From Peptococcaceae bacterium (GTDB lineage: Bacteria; Bacillota; Peptococcia; Peptococcales; Peptococcaceae): 5,172 nucleotides of DNA. Position 1 is the first letter of the stretch. Each line of letters begins with the position of its first letter. The notes below the pieces were generated by a model. That model saw only the letters and a program-made list of their open reading frames with translations, made no database searches and was not told the DNA's origin. This document shows, piece by piece, positions 1 through 5,172 of this stretch. The stretch covers positions 1 to 5,172 of the forward strand of contig JAFNVD010000175.1 of NCBI GenBank assembly GCA_017383785.1, given 5' to 3'. The translations under genes were made by a program, and so were the position numbers.

Positions 1-834
1 ACCTTCAAAGCAGGCATCAATCATATTACGATATGCACGAATAATGGTTGCTACATAGTAGGCACTCTTCATACGGCCTTCAATTTTAAAGCTGGCAATA
101 CCGGCATCTACTAAATCTTTCAGATGAGGCAGCAGGCACAAATCCTGAGAGTTAAACACATAAGTGCCTCTTTCATCTTCCTGAATCGGATAGAACTCAT
201 TCGGACGTTTTTCCTCTACTAGGTTGTAGTTCCAGCGACAAGCCTGTGCACACTGACCCTGATTGGAGTCACGTTCTGTCATATAGTTGCTCAAAAGACA
301 TCTGCCGGAATAAGAAATGCACATCGCACCGTGAATAAAGGTTTCCAGTTCTACATCTACTTTTTCACGAATTTCTCTGATTTCAGGTAAAGACAGCTCA
401 CGGGCCAGTACCACACGCTCTGCGCCCATGTCTTTCCAGAACTGCACGCTAGACCAGTTGGTACAGTTAGCCTGCGTACTGATGTGGATTGGCAGTGCAG
501 GTACTTTTTCTCGGGCTAAGCGAATAATCCCCGGGTCCGATACGATAATCGCATCTACATTTAGTTCCAGCAGTTCTTTCAAATACTCTTCCATACCTTC
601 AAAATCTGCATTATGGGCAAACACATTGACTGTGACATACACTTTTACATTTCTGTCATGGGCAAACTGAATGCCCTCTGCCATTTCAGCTTTATCAAAG
701 TTGCCGGCAAAGGCTCTGAGCCCGTATTGTTTCCCTGCAATATACACGGCATCGGCACCATATTGCACCGCAAATTTCAATTTTTCCAATGTGCCGGCAG
801 GTGCCAGCAGTTCCGGTTTCTGTGTGCTGTTCAT
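1..834 (-). CDS. trhP: U32-family tRNA uridine-34 hydroxylase TrhP (partial, C-terminus off the window)
   Basis: The frame is open from an ATG at 834-832 to the window edge, giving 278 residues with the C-terminus missing. It opens with PELLAPAGTLEKLK, then YGADAVYIAG, the usual start of the peptidase U32 family. Residues 164-182 fit the U32 signature exactly (E164, F166, G169, C172, G177, C179, S182). C172, C179, C195 and C199 are the four cysteines thought to hold an iron-sulfur cluster. IEGRMKSAYYVA (251-262) is another family hallmark. Despite the peptidase name, characterised members (E. coli YegQ, B. subtilis YrrN/YrrO) make 5-hydroxyuridine at tRNA position 34 using prephenate. The start motif resembles the longer, roughly 400-residue YrrO/TrhP2 type, so perhaps 120-150 residues are missing. 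GAGGTG at 850-845 lies 10 nt before the ATG. The gap to trmR is 42 bp with no visible terminator, so they are probably cotranscribed. The family is certain; the TrhP1 versus TrhP2 assignment is not. Confidence 0.93.
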   Translation of the reverse strand, partial: MNSTQKPELLAPAGTLEKLKFAVQYGADAVYIAGKQYGLRAFAGNFDKAEMAEGIQFAHDRNVKVYVTVNVFAHNADFEGMEEYLKELLELNVDAIIVSDPGIIRLAREKVPALPIHISTQANCTNWSSVQFWKDMGAERVVLARELSLPEIREIREKVDVELETFIHGAMCISYSGRCLLSNYMTERDSNQGQCAQACRWNYNLVEEKRPNEFYPIQEDERGTYVFNSQDLCLLPHLKDLVDAGIASFKIEGRMKSAYYVATIIRAYRNMIDACFEG

Positions 835-876
835 ATGCTAATCACACCTCATTTTTATTTTCTAACGATTACTATG

Positions 877-1521
877 CTACTCACATTTGCGAATTAATGC
901 TACGCCATCACCTAACGGTACTACACTGCACTGATAGGCAGGGTTTTCTTTGAATTGTTCCAAAAACTCTTTCATACGGTATACCATAGTTTTTTGACGA
1001 TGACGCGGATAGTTTAAGTTTACCACCCAGCCATTTAATAATACATTGTCCGCTACCAATAGCCCGCCCGGTTTTAAAATACGATCGGCCACTGCCAAAA
1101 ACTCCAAATACTGACCTTTGGCTGCATCCATAAAAATCATATCATACTGTTCTGTTAGCTGCGGTACAATTTCTCTGGCATCGCCGCAAATTGCTTGAAT
1201 ATTGTCTGCCACACCGGCACGACGAAAATACTCCAGCGCCATATTGTGACGTTCTTCTGTAAGCTCAATGGTGGTAAGTTTGCCACCGTTCATAGCTCTG
1301 GCAATGTAAATGCCCGAACAGCCGATAGCCGTACCAATTTCCAGTACATTTTGCGGTTTTACCAAGCCGGTCAAGACATGCAGCAGATACCCTACTTCCG
1401 GATCTACTACCGAAATATGATGAGCATCGGCATACTCACGCAGTTCTGTCTGTACAGCATCTTCATCAGGCAATATACTGCGCAGAAACAGCTGCAATTC
1501 TGTATCTAATACCTCTTTCAT
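877..1521 (-). CDS. trmR: tRNA 5-hydroxyuridine(34) O-methyltransferase TrmR (YrrM-like)
   Basis: This 214-residue class I, divalent-metal-dependent O-methyltransferase is close in length to B. subtilis YrrM/TrmR. The SAM-binding motif I is VLEIGTAIGCSG (59-70). The acidic end of strand beta2 follows in TTIELTEE (83-90), and GDAREI (113-118) is the next SAM-contact region. Probable metal ligands are D132 (in FMDAAKGQY), D158 and N159 (in LLVADNVLLNGWV), as in catechol/caffeoyl-CoA-type methyltransferases. TrmR methylates ho5U34 in tRNA to 5-methoxyuridine, widening wobble decoding. The assignment over a generic O-methyltransferase rests on gene order: trhP, which makes the substrate, lies directly downstream and mltG directly upstream, as in B. 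subtilis. The start is fixed by GGGAGGA at 1534-1528, six bases before the ATG. That site lies just after the mltG stop codon (18-bp gap), which suggests translational coupling. There is no signal peptide, so it is cytoplasmic. Confidence 0.93.
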   Translation of the reverse strand: MKEVLDTELQLFLRSILPDEDAVQTELREYADAHHISVVDPEVGYLLHVLTGLVKPQNVLEIGTAIGCSGIYIARAMNGGKLTTIELTEERHNMALEYFRRAGVADNIQAICGDAREIVPQLTEQYDMIFMDAAKGQYLEFLAVADRILKPGGLLVADNVLLNGWVVNLNYPRHRQKTMVYRMKEFLEQFKENPAYQCSVVPLGDGVALIRKCE

Positions 1522-1539
1522 CGTACGTCCTCCCGAATA

Positions 1540-2577
1540 TTAATAGCCCAAACGATTACTATGATTTACATGTTCTTGGTATGTTTTTGAAAAGATATGA
1601 CCGTCATTCTCTACTCTATCCCACAGATAATATAAATATTCTGTTTTTTCCGGCTGACATGCAGCAATCAATGACTGTTTGCCCGGATTGCCAATTGGTG
1701 TTGGAGGGAACCCTGCATGTAAATAGGTGTTGTAGATGGTTTCATATTTGTAATCGGAATACAACAATTGGGTCTTGCGTTCTGTCATACCATATAAAAT
1801 AGTAGCATCACACTGCATATACATCCCTTTTGCTTTACGGTTCATATATACCGATGCAATGGTTGCACGTTCACTATCAAACTTTGCTTCACTTTCAATC
1901 ATAGAAGCCAAAATCACCAAATCATAATCGGAAAGTCCGCTTTTGTTCTCAGGCAAAGCATTCCATACCTCTGCAAAGCGCTCCAACATCATTGCAAAGA
2001 TTTTTTCCGGTGCAGTATGTTTGGCAATAAAATAGGTATCCGGGAATATAAAACCTTCCAAACGATGATCATTATCCGGACATCCCTGCATAAATGCATA
2101 GTCACTAATATCATAGGTACGCACCAAATGCCAAAATGTATCGGCCGTCATGATATCTTCTGCTACAAACAAATCCGCGATATCACGCAAGGTGTACCCC
2201 TCCGGAATGGTAAACTGTGTCATCTCACCTACACCGTTTAACAGCTCATACACAATTTCCTCGGTAGTCATAGATGGACTCAAGACATAATTGCCTACAC
2301 GCAGTTTATCCTCCACTTTGTTACTTTTGAGGTACAGTTTAAAAAACAGTTCGTTATCAATAATCCCGGCTTCTTTTAAACGCGCAGTGATGCGTGTTGC
2401 ATTTTCACCGGCACTTACCTGAAACACCATTTTCTCTGTATTATCTTTGTCGGCAGGTGCACCGCTTCCTGCAAAAATGCTTACCACTGCTGCAATGGCA
2501 AATACCAGTACCAATAGAATGATATAAGTACGCATACTTGGCTTTTTATTTTGAAATGCAGACTGTTTCTTGCTCAT
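1540..2577 (-). CDS. mltG: Endolytic murein transglycosylase MltG (YceG-like)
   Basis: This 345-residue protein matches the usual MltG length (E. coli about 340). A short basic cytoplasmic tail (KK, KK, R within residues 1-16) precedes one membrane segment at about 17-37 (TYIILLVLVFAIAAVVSIFA). This places the rest outside the cell as a single-pass anchored protein. Residues about 48-115 form the LysM-like region (VSAGENATRITARLKEAGII). The catalytic YceG domain follows, with FTIPEGYTLRDIA (122-134), LEGFIFPDTYFI (173-184), LASMIESEAK (223-232) and YNTYLHAGFPPTPIGNPG (282-299). E228 aligns with the catalytic glutamate of E. coli MltG (E218). The enzyme cuts nascent glycan strands inside the chain, leaving 1,6-anhydro ends and acting as a terminator of polymerisation near penicillin-binding proteins. 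The start is fixed by AGGAGGA at 2589-2583, five bases before the ATG. It is the first gene of the mltG-trmR-trhP unit. Nothing looks degraded. Confidence 0.96.
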   Translation of the reverse strand: MSKKQSAFQNKKPSMRTYIILLVLVFAIAAVVSIFAGSGAPADKDNTEKMVFQVSAGENATRITARLKEAGIIDNELFFKLYLKSNKVEDKLRVGNYVLSPSMTTEEIVYELLNGVGEMTQFTIPEGYTLRDIADLFVAEDIMTADTFWHLVRTYDISDYAFMQGCPDNDHRLEGFIFPDTYFIAKHTAPEKIFAMMLERFAEVWNALPENKSGLSDYDLVILASMIESEAKFDSERATIASVYMNRKAKGMYMQCDATILYGMTERKTQLLYSDYKYETIYNTYLHAGFPPTPIGNPGKQSLIAACQPEKTEYLYYLWDRVENDGHIFSKTYQEHVNHSNRLGY

Positions 2578-2614
2578 ATTGTTCCTCCTGCAGATATTAC
2601 TCTATAACAGCAAT

Positions 2615-2643
2615 ATTATACTACAAGGAATTGTGATACTGAA
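2615..2643 (-). promoter_or_regulatory. Probable sigma-A promoter of the mltG-trmR-trhP unit
   Basis: On the minus strand a perfect TATAAT (2620-2615) lies 17 bp downstream of a weak -35 box, TTCAGT (2643-2638). It sits about 38 bp upstream of the mltG ATG, just before its ribosome binding site, and downstream of the terminator of the preceding gene. Position and spacing are as expected. The poor -35 and the lack of a TGn extension suggest modest strength or help from an activator. Confidence 0.65.
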
Positions 2644-2717
2644 AGGGCTTTTTCATGATTTTTAATAAAAAATAAATCTTAATAGTATTCTAGCTAGACA
2701 AAACACTTTGTATGTAC

Positions 2718-2751
2718 AAAAAACAAGACAGTCGTTTGCACGACTGTCTTG
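2718..2751 (-). terminator. Intrinsic (Rho-independent) terminator after the phosphodiesterase gene
   Basis: A perfect 11-bp inverted repeat (CAAGACAGTCG at 2724-2734 and CGACTGTCTTG at 2741-2751) encloses a 6-base loop. Reading leftward, six T residues follow (2723-2718). The other side carries A residues rather than T, so it acts on the minus strand only. It lies about 40 nt after the stop codon at 2791 and before the mltG promoter, separating the two transcription units. Confidence 0.92.
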
Positions 2752-2790
2752 AAAAATACAATGTTATTAGTTTTTACAACCTATTGTAAA

Positions 2791-4914
2791 TTACAGTTCT
2801 TCACTCAGAATGCTGTAGATTGGTGCACCTTCGCACTGTGCTGGAATGCTTACGCCTAACAGTACAGCTGCAGTAGGTGTTACGTCTACTTCACGTGGGA
2901 ACAGATCCATTTCGAAGCCTTCTTTGATACCTGCGCCGGCAGCTACAAAGATTGGGCTCAGAGTGGTATCTGCATAACCCTCAGCTGTGGACAGACCTTC
3001 ACCGTGGTCACGCAGGAAGTCGTCGTGGATGAAGAATACGATATCTGCACCTGTTTCTTCGCCACCCAAACCTAACAGGTTTGCATCTTTTCTGTGCAGT
3101 GCCAGTGTTACTACACGATGACCAGTTTTTGGATCTCTGATACCATACAGATCTGTGATGATTTTTTCTTCCAATTCATATTTGTCAGCAGGGTCTACAA
3201 TACCGAAACGGTCACGGCCTTTCAGGTTGATGTAGATAGAGTTAGAACGCTGCTGAACTGCAACAGTTTTTTCCCAGTCAATTGCAGGGATGTCTTTGCC
3301 GTTTTCATCTTTCTGCATTACAGTGTAGCCCAGTTCTACCAGTGTTTTGGTATTGATTGCATAGTTGTCACCCATACCAGGTTTGTAGTCTTCGTTAGGG
3401 CATACCAGAGAATGGTCGGAGAACAGCAGGATTGTCCAGCCTTCATCCAGCAGAGGTAAGAATTCACCAATGTATTCGTCAGTCATTACATGTGTACCGA
3501 TTGCACATTTGTAGATTTCTTCTTCTGTTGTTTTGGATGTTTCACGATCTTTCAGGATACGCATATAGGTATGACCGCTCATGTCAGGACCATGGAAGTG
3601 GGAGAAGATTACTTCTACGCCTTCTTCTTTGATCATGTAGTTGATAGAGTCTGCCTGCCATTTTGCAGCCTGTCTCCACTGTTCCAAGTTACATTTATTC
3701 ATGATTTCTACGTCACTGTCACCCAGCTGACCGGTAGCACATGGAGGGCCAAAGTTTGCTTTGATTTTGTCAAAGATCCATGTTGGGTACCATACACGAT
3801 TGTCATCTGCGGAGAAGCCGTTGGAGAACCACATACGGATGTGGCTGCCATCTTCAGCTAAATCCAAAATGCGGATGTTACGAACAACATTTTCCAATGT
3901 ACCCTGTCTGGTAGGTACTACATCGTATACGTTTGGTGTGTAAACATCTTTTTCGATCACTGCCAAAGGCTGTGGTGCATTTTTCGCAGCATAGATTGCT
4001 ACTCTGTCATATACGCCTGCTTCATTTTTCAGAATCAAGCAAGGTCTTGGCATTTTACCAAACATCTGTAACCAGGTAAATTCTTTTGCACCTTCAGGGA
4101 TTTCTACTTCCCAGCCTGTTGGTTCAGCAATTGGGCTTGTTGCAACGTTTGCTTTATAACGATGCAGGTTGTACATCTGTTCGTCATCTTCAAAAATCAG
4201 GTTTGTACGCAAGTCCATAGCTTTCTGCAATGTAAAGCCATTAAAGCCTTCGATACCATCTTTAAACTCGTTCCATAAACCTTCAATATGAGACATATCA
4301 TTCTGGCATTTGGTATAAGAGTTGTAATTGGTTTCTGCTTTACGAGCAGCCATTTCTTCAGGAGTACCTTTCAAGTCACGGGTATCAGCAATCTGACCAT
4401 AGTAGAAGTTTGGAGCCGGTACTTCTGTACTTGCAACCAATACACCTTCCCAGTCACGCATTGCATAACCGAAGCCCAGAGCACCCGGTGTAGTACCGTC
4501 TACTACATACAGGTTTTCGCTATCGGAGCTTGGAGGCCAAGCGCCACCCGGCCAGTGCCATACTAATGTTTTTTTGCCGGATTCAGCAGTCACGTTCCAC
4601 AGCTGCTGTGCTCTTACATATTTAGAGTAGATGCCGGCGAAGTTTACATCCAGTTCACCTTTCATTGCAATCTGGAAGTCTTCAACACCGTGTGTCATAG
4701 GATATGCACCGGTGCACAGAGTAGTCCACATTGGAGGTGTGATGGTTGGTACACCGCCCAACAGACGCAGGTCATGACGAGCTGCACCACGTTCGATTAA
4801 TTTTTTCAGGTTTGGCATGTAACCTTCGTCTACCATTTTGCGGGAGAATTTAGGGTCCATACCGTCAATCCCTAACAGGATTACTTTTTCGGATAAGCCT
4901 TTGCTTCTTAACAT
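2791..4914 (-). CDS. Alkaline phosphatase superfamily protein, type I phosphodiesterase/nucleotide pyrophosphatase-like, 707 aa
   Basis: I recognise the superfamily but not the substrate. Metal-site motifs appear in order: D17 in VILLGIDGMD, the probable nucleophile T59 in PTITPPMWTTLCTG (56-69), D444 and H448 in FHGPDMSGH, D500 and H501 in LLFSDHS, and a late histidine, probably H637 in RDHGEG. The ending FPREVDVTPTAAVLLGVSI (672-690) resembles the closing element of phosphomutases and sulfatases. D17-to-T59 and D444-to-H448 spacing fits nucleotide pyrophosphatases. However, about 385 residues separate T59 from D444, so a large cap or insert domain sits in between. There is no signal peptide or membrane helix with the ATG start, so it should be cytoplasmic. 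An in-frame GTG at 4986 would add 24 aromatic residues, but it lacks a ribosome binding site and lies about 16 nt from the predicted transcript start. GGAAAGGGG (4934-4926) supports the ATG instead. Codon use (GAC, AAC, ATC, TTC, CAG, CGT) suggests high expression. It is probably monocistronic. Confidence 0.9.
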   Translation of the reverse strand: MLRSKGLSEKVILLGIDGMDPKFSRKMVDEGYMPNLKKLIERGAARHDLRLLGGVPTITPPMWTTLCTGAYPMTHGVEDFQIAMKGELDVNFAGIYSKYVRAQQLWNVTAESGKKTLVWHWPGGAWPPSSDSENLYVVDGTTPGALGFGYAMRDWEGVLVASTEVPAPNFYYGQIADTRDLKGTPEEMAARKAETNYNSYTKCQNDMSHIEGLWNEFKDGIEGFNGFTLQKAMDLRTNLIFEDDEQMYNLHRYKANVATSPIAEPTGWEVEIPEGAKEFTWLQMFGKMPRPCLILKNEAGVYDRVAIYAAKNAPQPLAVIEKDVYTPNVYDVVPTRQGTLENVVRNIRILDLAEDGSHIRMWFSNGFSADDNRVWYPTWIFDKIKANFGPPCATGQLGDSDVEIMNKCNLEQWRQAAKWQADSINYMIKEEGVEVIFSHFHGPDMSGHTYMRILKDRETSKTTEEEIYKCAIGTHVMTDEYIGEFLPLLDEGWTILLFSDHSLVCPNEDYKPGMGDNYAINTKTLVELGYTVMQKDENGKDIPAIDWEKTVAVQQRSNSIYINLKGRDRFGIVDPADKYELEEKIITDLYGIRDPKTGHRVVTLALHRKDANLLGLGGEETGADIVFFIHDDFLRDHGEGLSTAEGYADTTLSPIFVAAGAGIKEGFEMDLFPREVDVTPTAAVLLGVSIPAQCEGAPIYSILSEEL

Positions 4915-4925
4915 TTTTCGCTTAA

Positions 4926-4934
4926 CCCCTTTCC
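4926..4934 (-). promoter_or_regulatory. Ribosome binding site that decides the phosphodiesterase start
   Basis: GGAAAGGGG on the minus strand, containing AAAGGGG, ends 11 nt before the ATG at 4914. The spacing is somewhat long and the match to AAGGAGG imperfect. It is still the only purine-rich block near a start codon of this frame, and it favours the ATG over the GTG at 4986. Confidence 0.6.
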
Positions 4935-4969
4935 AAAAATAAAAAATAAAAAATAAGAAATAATAATAA
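4935..4969 (-). repeat. A/T-only quasi-repeat tract in the phosphodiesterase 5' leader
   Basis: On the plus strand AAAAAT (4935-4940) is followed by two exact AAAAAAT heptamers (4941-4947 and 4948-4954), then AAG and three TAA trinucleotides (4961-4969). In the mRNA this is a U-rich, probably unstructured stretch directly upstream of the ribosome binding site. It may help ribosome or S1 loading, and such tracts can change length by slippage. Both roles are inference. Confidence 0.7.
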
Positions 4970-5008
4970 AAATCACAAGCATACACATTTCATGCATACA
5001 ATATGTTT

Positions 5009-5037
5009 ATTCTACATGATACAACCAAACCCTTCAA
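5009..5037 (-). promoter_or_regulatory. Probable sigma-A promoter of the phosphodiesterase gene
   Basis: On the minus strand TTGAAG (5037-5032, four of six consensus bases) is followed after exactly 17 bp by TAGAAT (5014-5009, five of six). The transcript should start near 5002, leaving an untranslated leader of about 88 nt before the ATG at 4914. The octamer repeat cluster starts about 12 bp upstream of the -35 box. Confidence 0.65.
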
Positions 5038-5123
5038 GTAAAAAAAATTTGTGCATCTACGCAACATGTACAAATTTTTGTTGTGCATGTTGTATTTTGC
5101 GCACAACTTACCTTTTCACCCAT
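5034..5123 (-). CDS. Tentative cysteine-rich small ORF (29 aa)
   Basis: An ATG at 5123-5121 opens 29 codons ending in TGA at 5036-5034. AAGGAG (5133-5128) stands only four bases upstream. The peptide has five cysteines (C7, C13, C18, C20, C21) in a Thr-rich context and no recognisable family. Two reasons for doubt: the cysteines fall in the TGT/TGC of the TTGTGCAT-like repeats, so the composition may be a by-product of operator DNA; and the ribosome binding site overlaps the -35 box of the opposing rightward promoter. The frame is also open from the window edge (5171), so this could be the tail of a longer gene to the right. Its end overlaps the leftward promoter's -35 box. Confidence 0.15.
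   Translation of the reverse strand: MGEKVSCAQNTTCTTKICTCCVDAQIFFT
5049..5106. repeat. Four alternating TTGTGCAT-like octamers, putative operator region
   Basis: TTGTGCAT occurs at 5049-5056 and 5081-5088. Inverted copies are ATGTACAA at 5066-5073 and GCGCACAA at 5099-5106. Orientations run plus, minus, plus, minus, with centres 17, 15 and 18 bp apart. The first pair extends to a 14-bp inverted repeat with one mismatch (5043-5056 against 5066-5079). The middle pair gives a 12-bp inverted repeat with one mismatch (5062-5073 against 5081-5092). The cluster lies between the two opposing promoters, as expected for dimer-binding regulatory sites. I cannot name the regulator. Alternatively the first hairpin, followed leftward by eight T residues (5047-5040), could be a weak GC-poor terminator of a leftward gene ending near the right edge. 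Confidence 0.6.
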
Positions 5124-5131
5124 ACTTCTCC

Positions 5132-5160
5132 TTGTACGGGAAAATACTATATTGTATAAT
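5132..5160 (+). promoter_or_regulatory. Probable rightward sigma-A promoter reading out of the window
   Basis: TTGTAC (5132-5137) is separated by exactly 17 bp from a perfect TATAAT (5155-5160). Transcription would start near 5167, so any gene it serves lies beyond the right edge. It is divergent from the phosphodiesterase promoter. The -35 also resembles half of the neighbouring octamer repeat. The -10 could be chance in such AT-rich DNA. Confidence 0.5.
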
Positions 5161-5172
5161 GAATTTAAACAT

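Noticed and set aside
428..897. Two plus-strand reading frames (428-670 and 613-897).
   Set aside because: They are antisense to trhP, with U32 motifs clear on the other strand, and the predicted proteins resemble no family. The second only runs on into the trmR-trhP gap and the end of trmR.
864..1563. Exact 13-bp direct repeat AACGATTACTATG at 864-876 and 1551-1563, each a little upstream of the next gene's start.
   Set aside because: One copy is inside the mltG coding end and the other is in the trmR-trhP gap. A 13-mer match in a window this size is not rare by chance (of the order of 0.2 for random sequence), and flanking bases do not match.
2712..2719. A further ATGTACAA octamer just past the intrinsic terminator, like those in the operator cluster.
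   Set aside because: It is a lone copy with no inverted partner, placed after the terminator's T run, so it is probably chance.
3094..4566. Several plus-strand reading frames of 60-123 codons inside the phosphodiesterase gene.
   Set aside because: They are shadows of a strongly biased coding frame on the minus strand. None has a convincing ribosome binding site or domain.
4915..4986. Longer phosphodiesterase start at GTG 4986, adding 24 residues with an aromatic hydrophobic stretch followed by KGVKRK, like a membrane anchor.
   Set aside because: No ribosome binding site precedes the GTG, it would lie about 16 nt from the predicted transcript start, and the hydrophobic residues are only a reading of the U-rich leader. 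The basic residues follow rather than precede the hydrophobic run, unlike an ordinary signal anchor.
1..5172. Search by eye for tRNA/rRNA genes, riboswitches, CRISPR arrays, insertion sequences, phage or defence genes.
   Set aside because: No regularly spaced repeats, transposase motifs, terminal inverted repeats, tRNA-like folds or known riboswitch cores were seen. The window reads as core chromosome.

Overview
The window looks like ordinary chromosome from a moderately AT-rich, low-GC Gram-positive-type bacterium (Bacillota). The Negativicutes or Clostridia are my best guess, but the sequence does not fix the genus. Three things support this. The gene order mltG-trmR-trhP matches the B. subtilis yrrL-yrrM-yrrN/yrrO cluster. 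The ribosome binding sites are strong and purine-rich (AGGAGGA, GGGAGGA). The promoters are sigma-A-like with 17-bp spacers. All four confident genes lie on the minus strand, so the window reads biologically from right to left.

Right end (about 4915-5172): an AT-rich regulatory stretch with no confident gene. It holds a leftward promoter (5009-5037) for the large downstream gene and a probable rightward promoter (5132-5160) firing out of the window. Between them are four copies of a TTGTGCAT-like octamer in alternating orientation, the most operator-like structure here. A 29-codon cysteine-rich reading frame with a Shine-Dalgarno-like sequence overlaps the same bases but is only tentative.

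Centre-right (2791-4914): one 707-residue protein of the alkaline phosphatase / type I phosphodiesterase superfamily. Its complete-looking two-metal site is split by a very long insert of unknown role. Its codon choice suggests high expression. Its mRNA has a U-rich leader of about 88 nt and ends at a clear intrinsic terminator (2718-2751), so it is probably a single-gene transcript.

Left half (1-2643): a second transcription unit with its own promoter (2615-2643). It encodes MltG, a membrane-anchored lytic transglycosylase that sets glycan strand length. Next come TrmR and a U32-family TrhP protein, the last cut by the window edge after 278 codons. TrhP and TrmR act in sequence: TrhP hydroxylates wobble uridine 34 of tRNA to ho5U, and TrmR methylates it to mo5U. 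The unit therefore pairs a cell-wall enzyme with a two-step tRNA wobble modification, a known Bacillota arrangement. I saw no RNA genes, insertion sequences, CRISPR arrays or phage genes.
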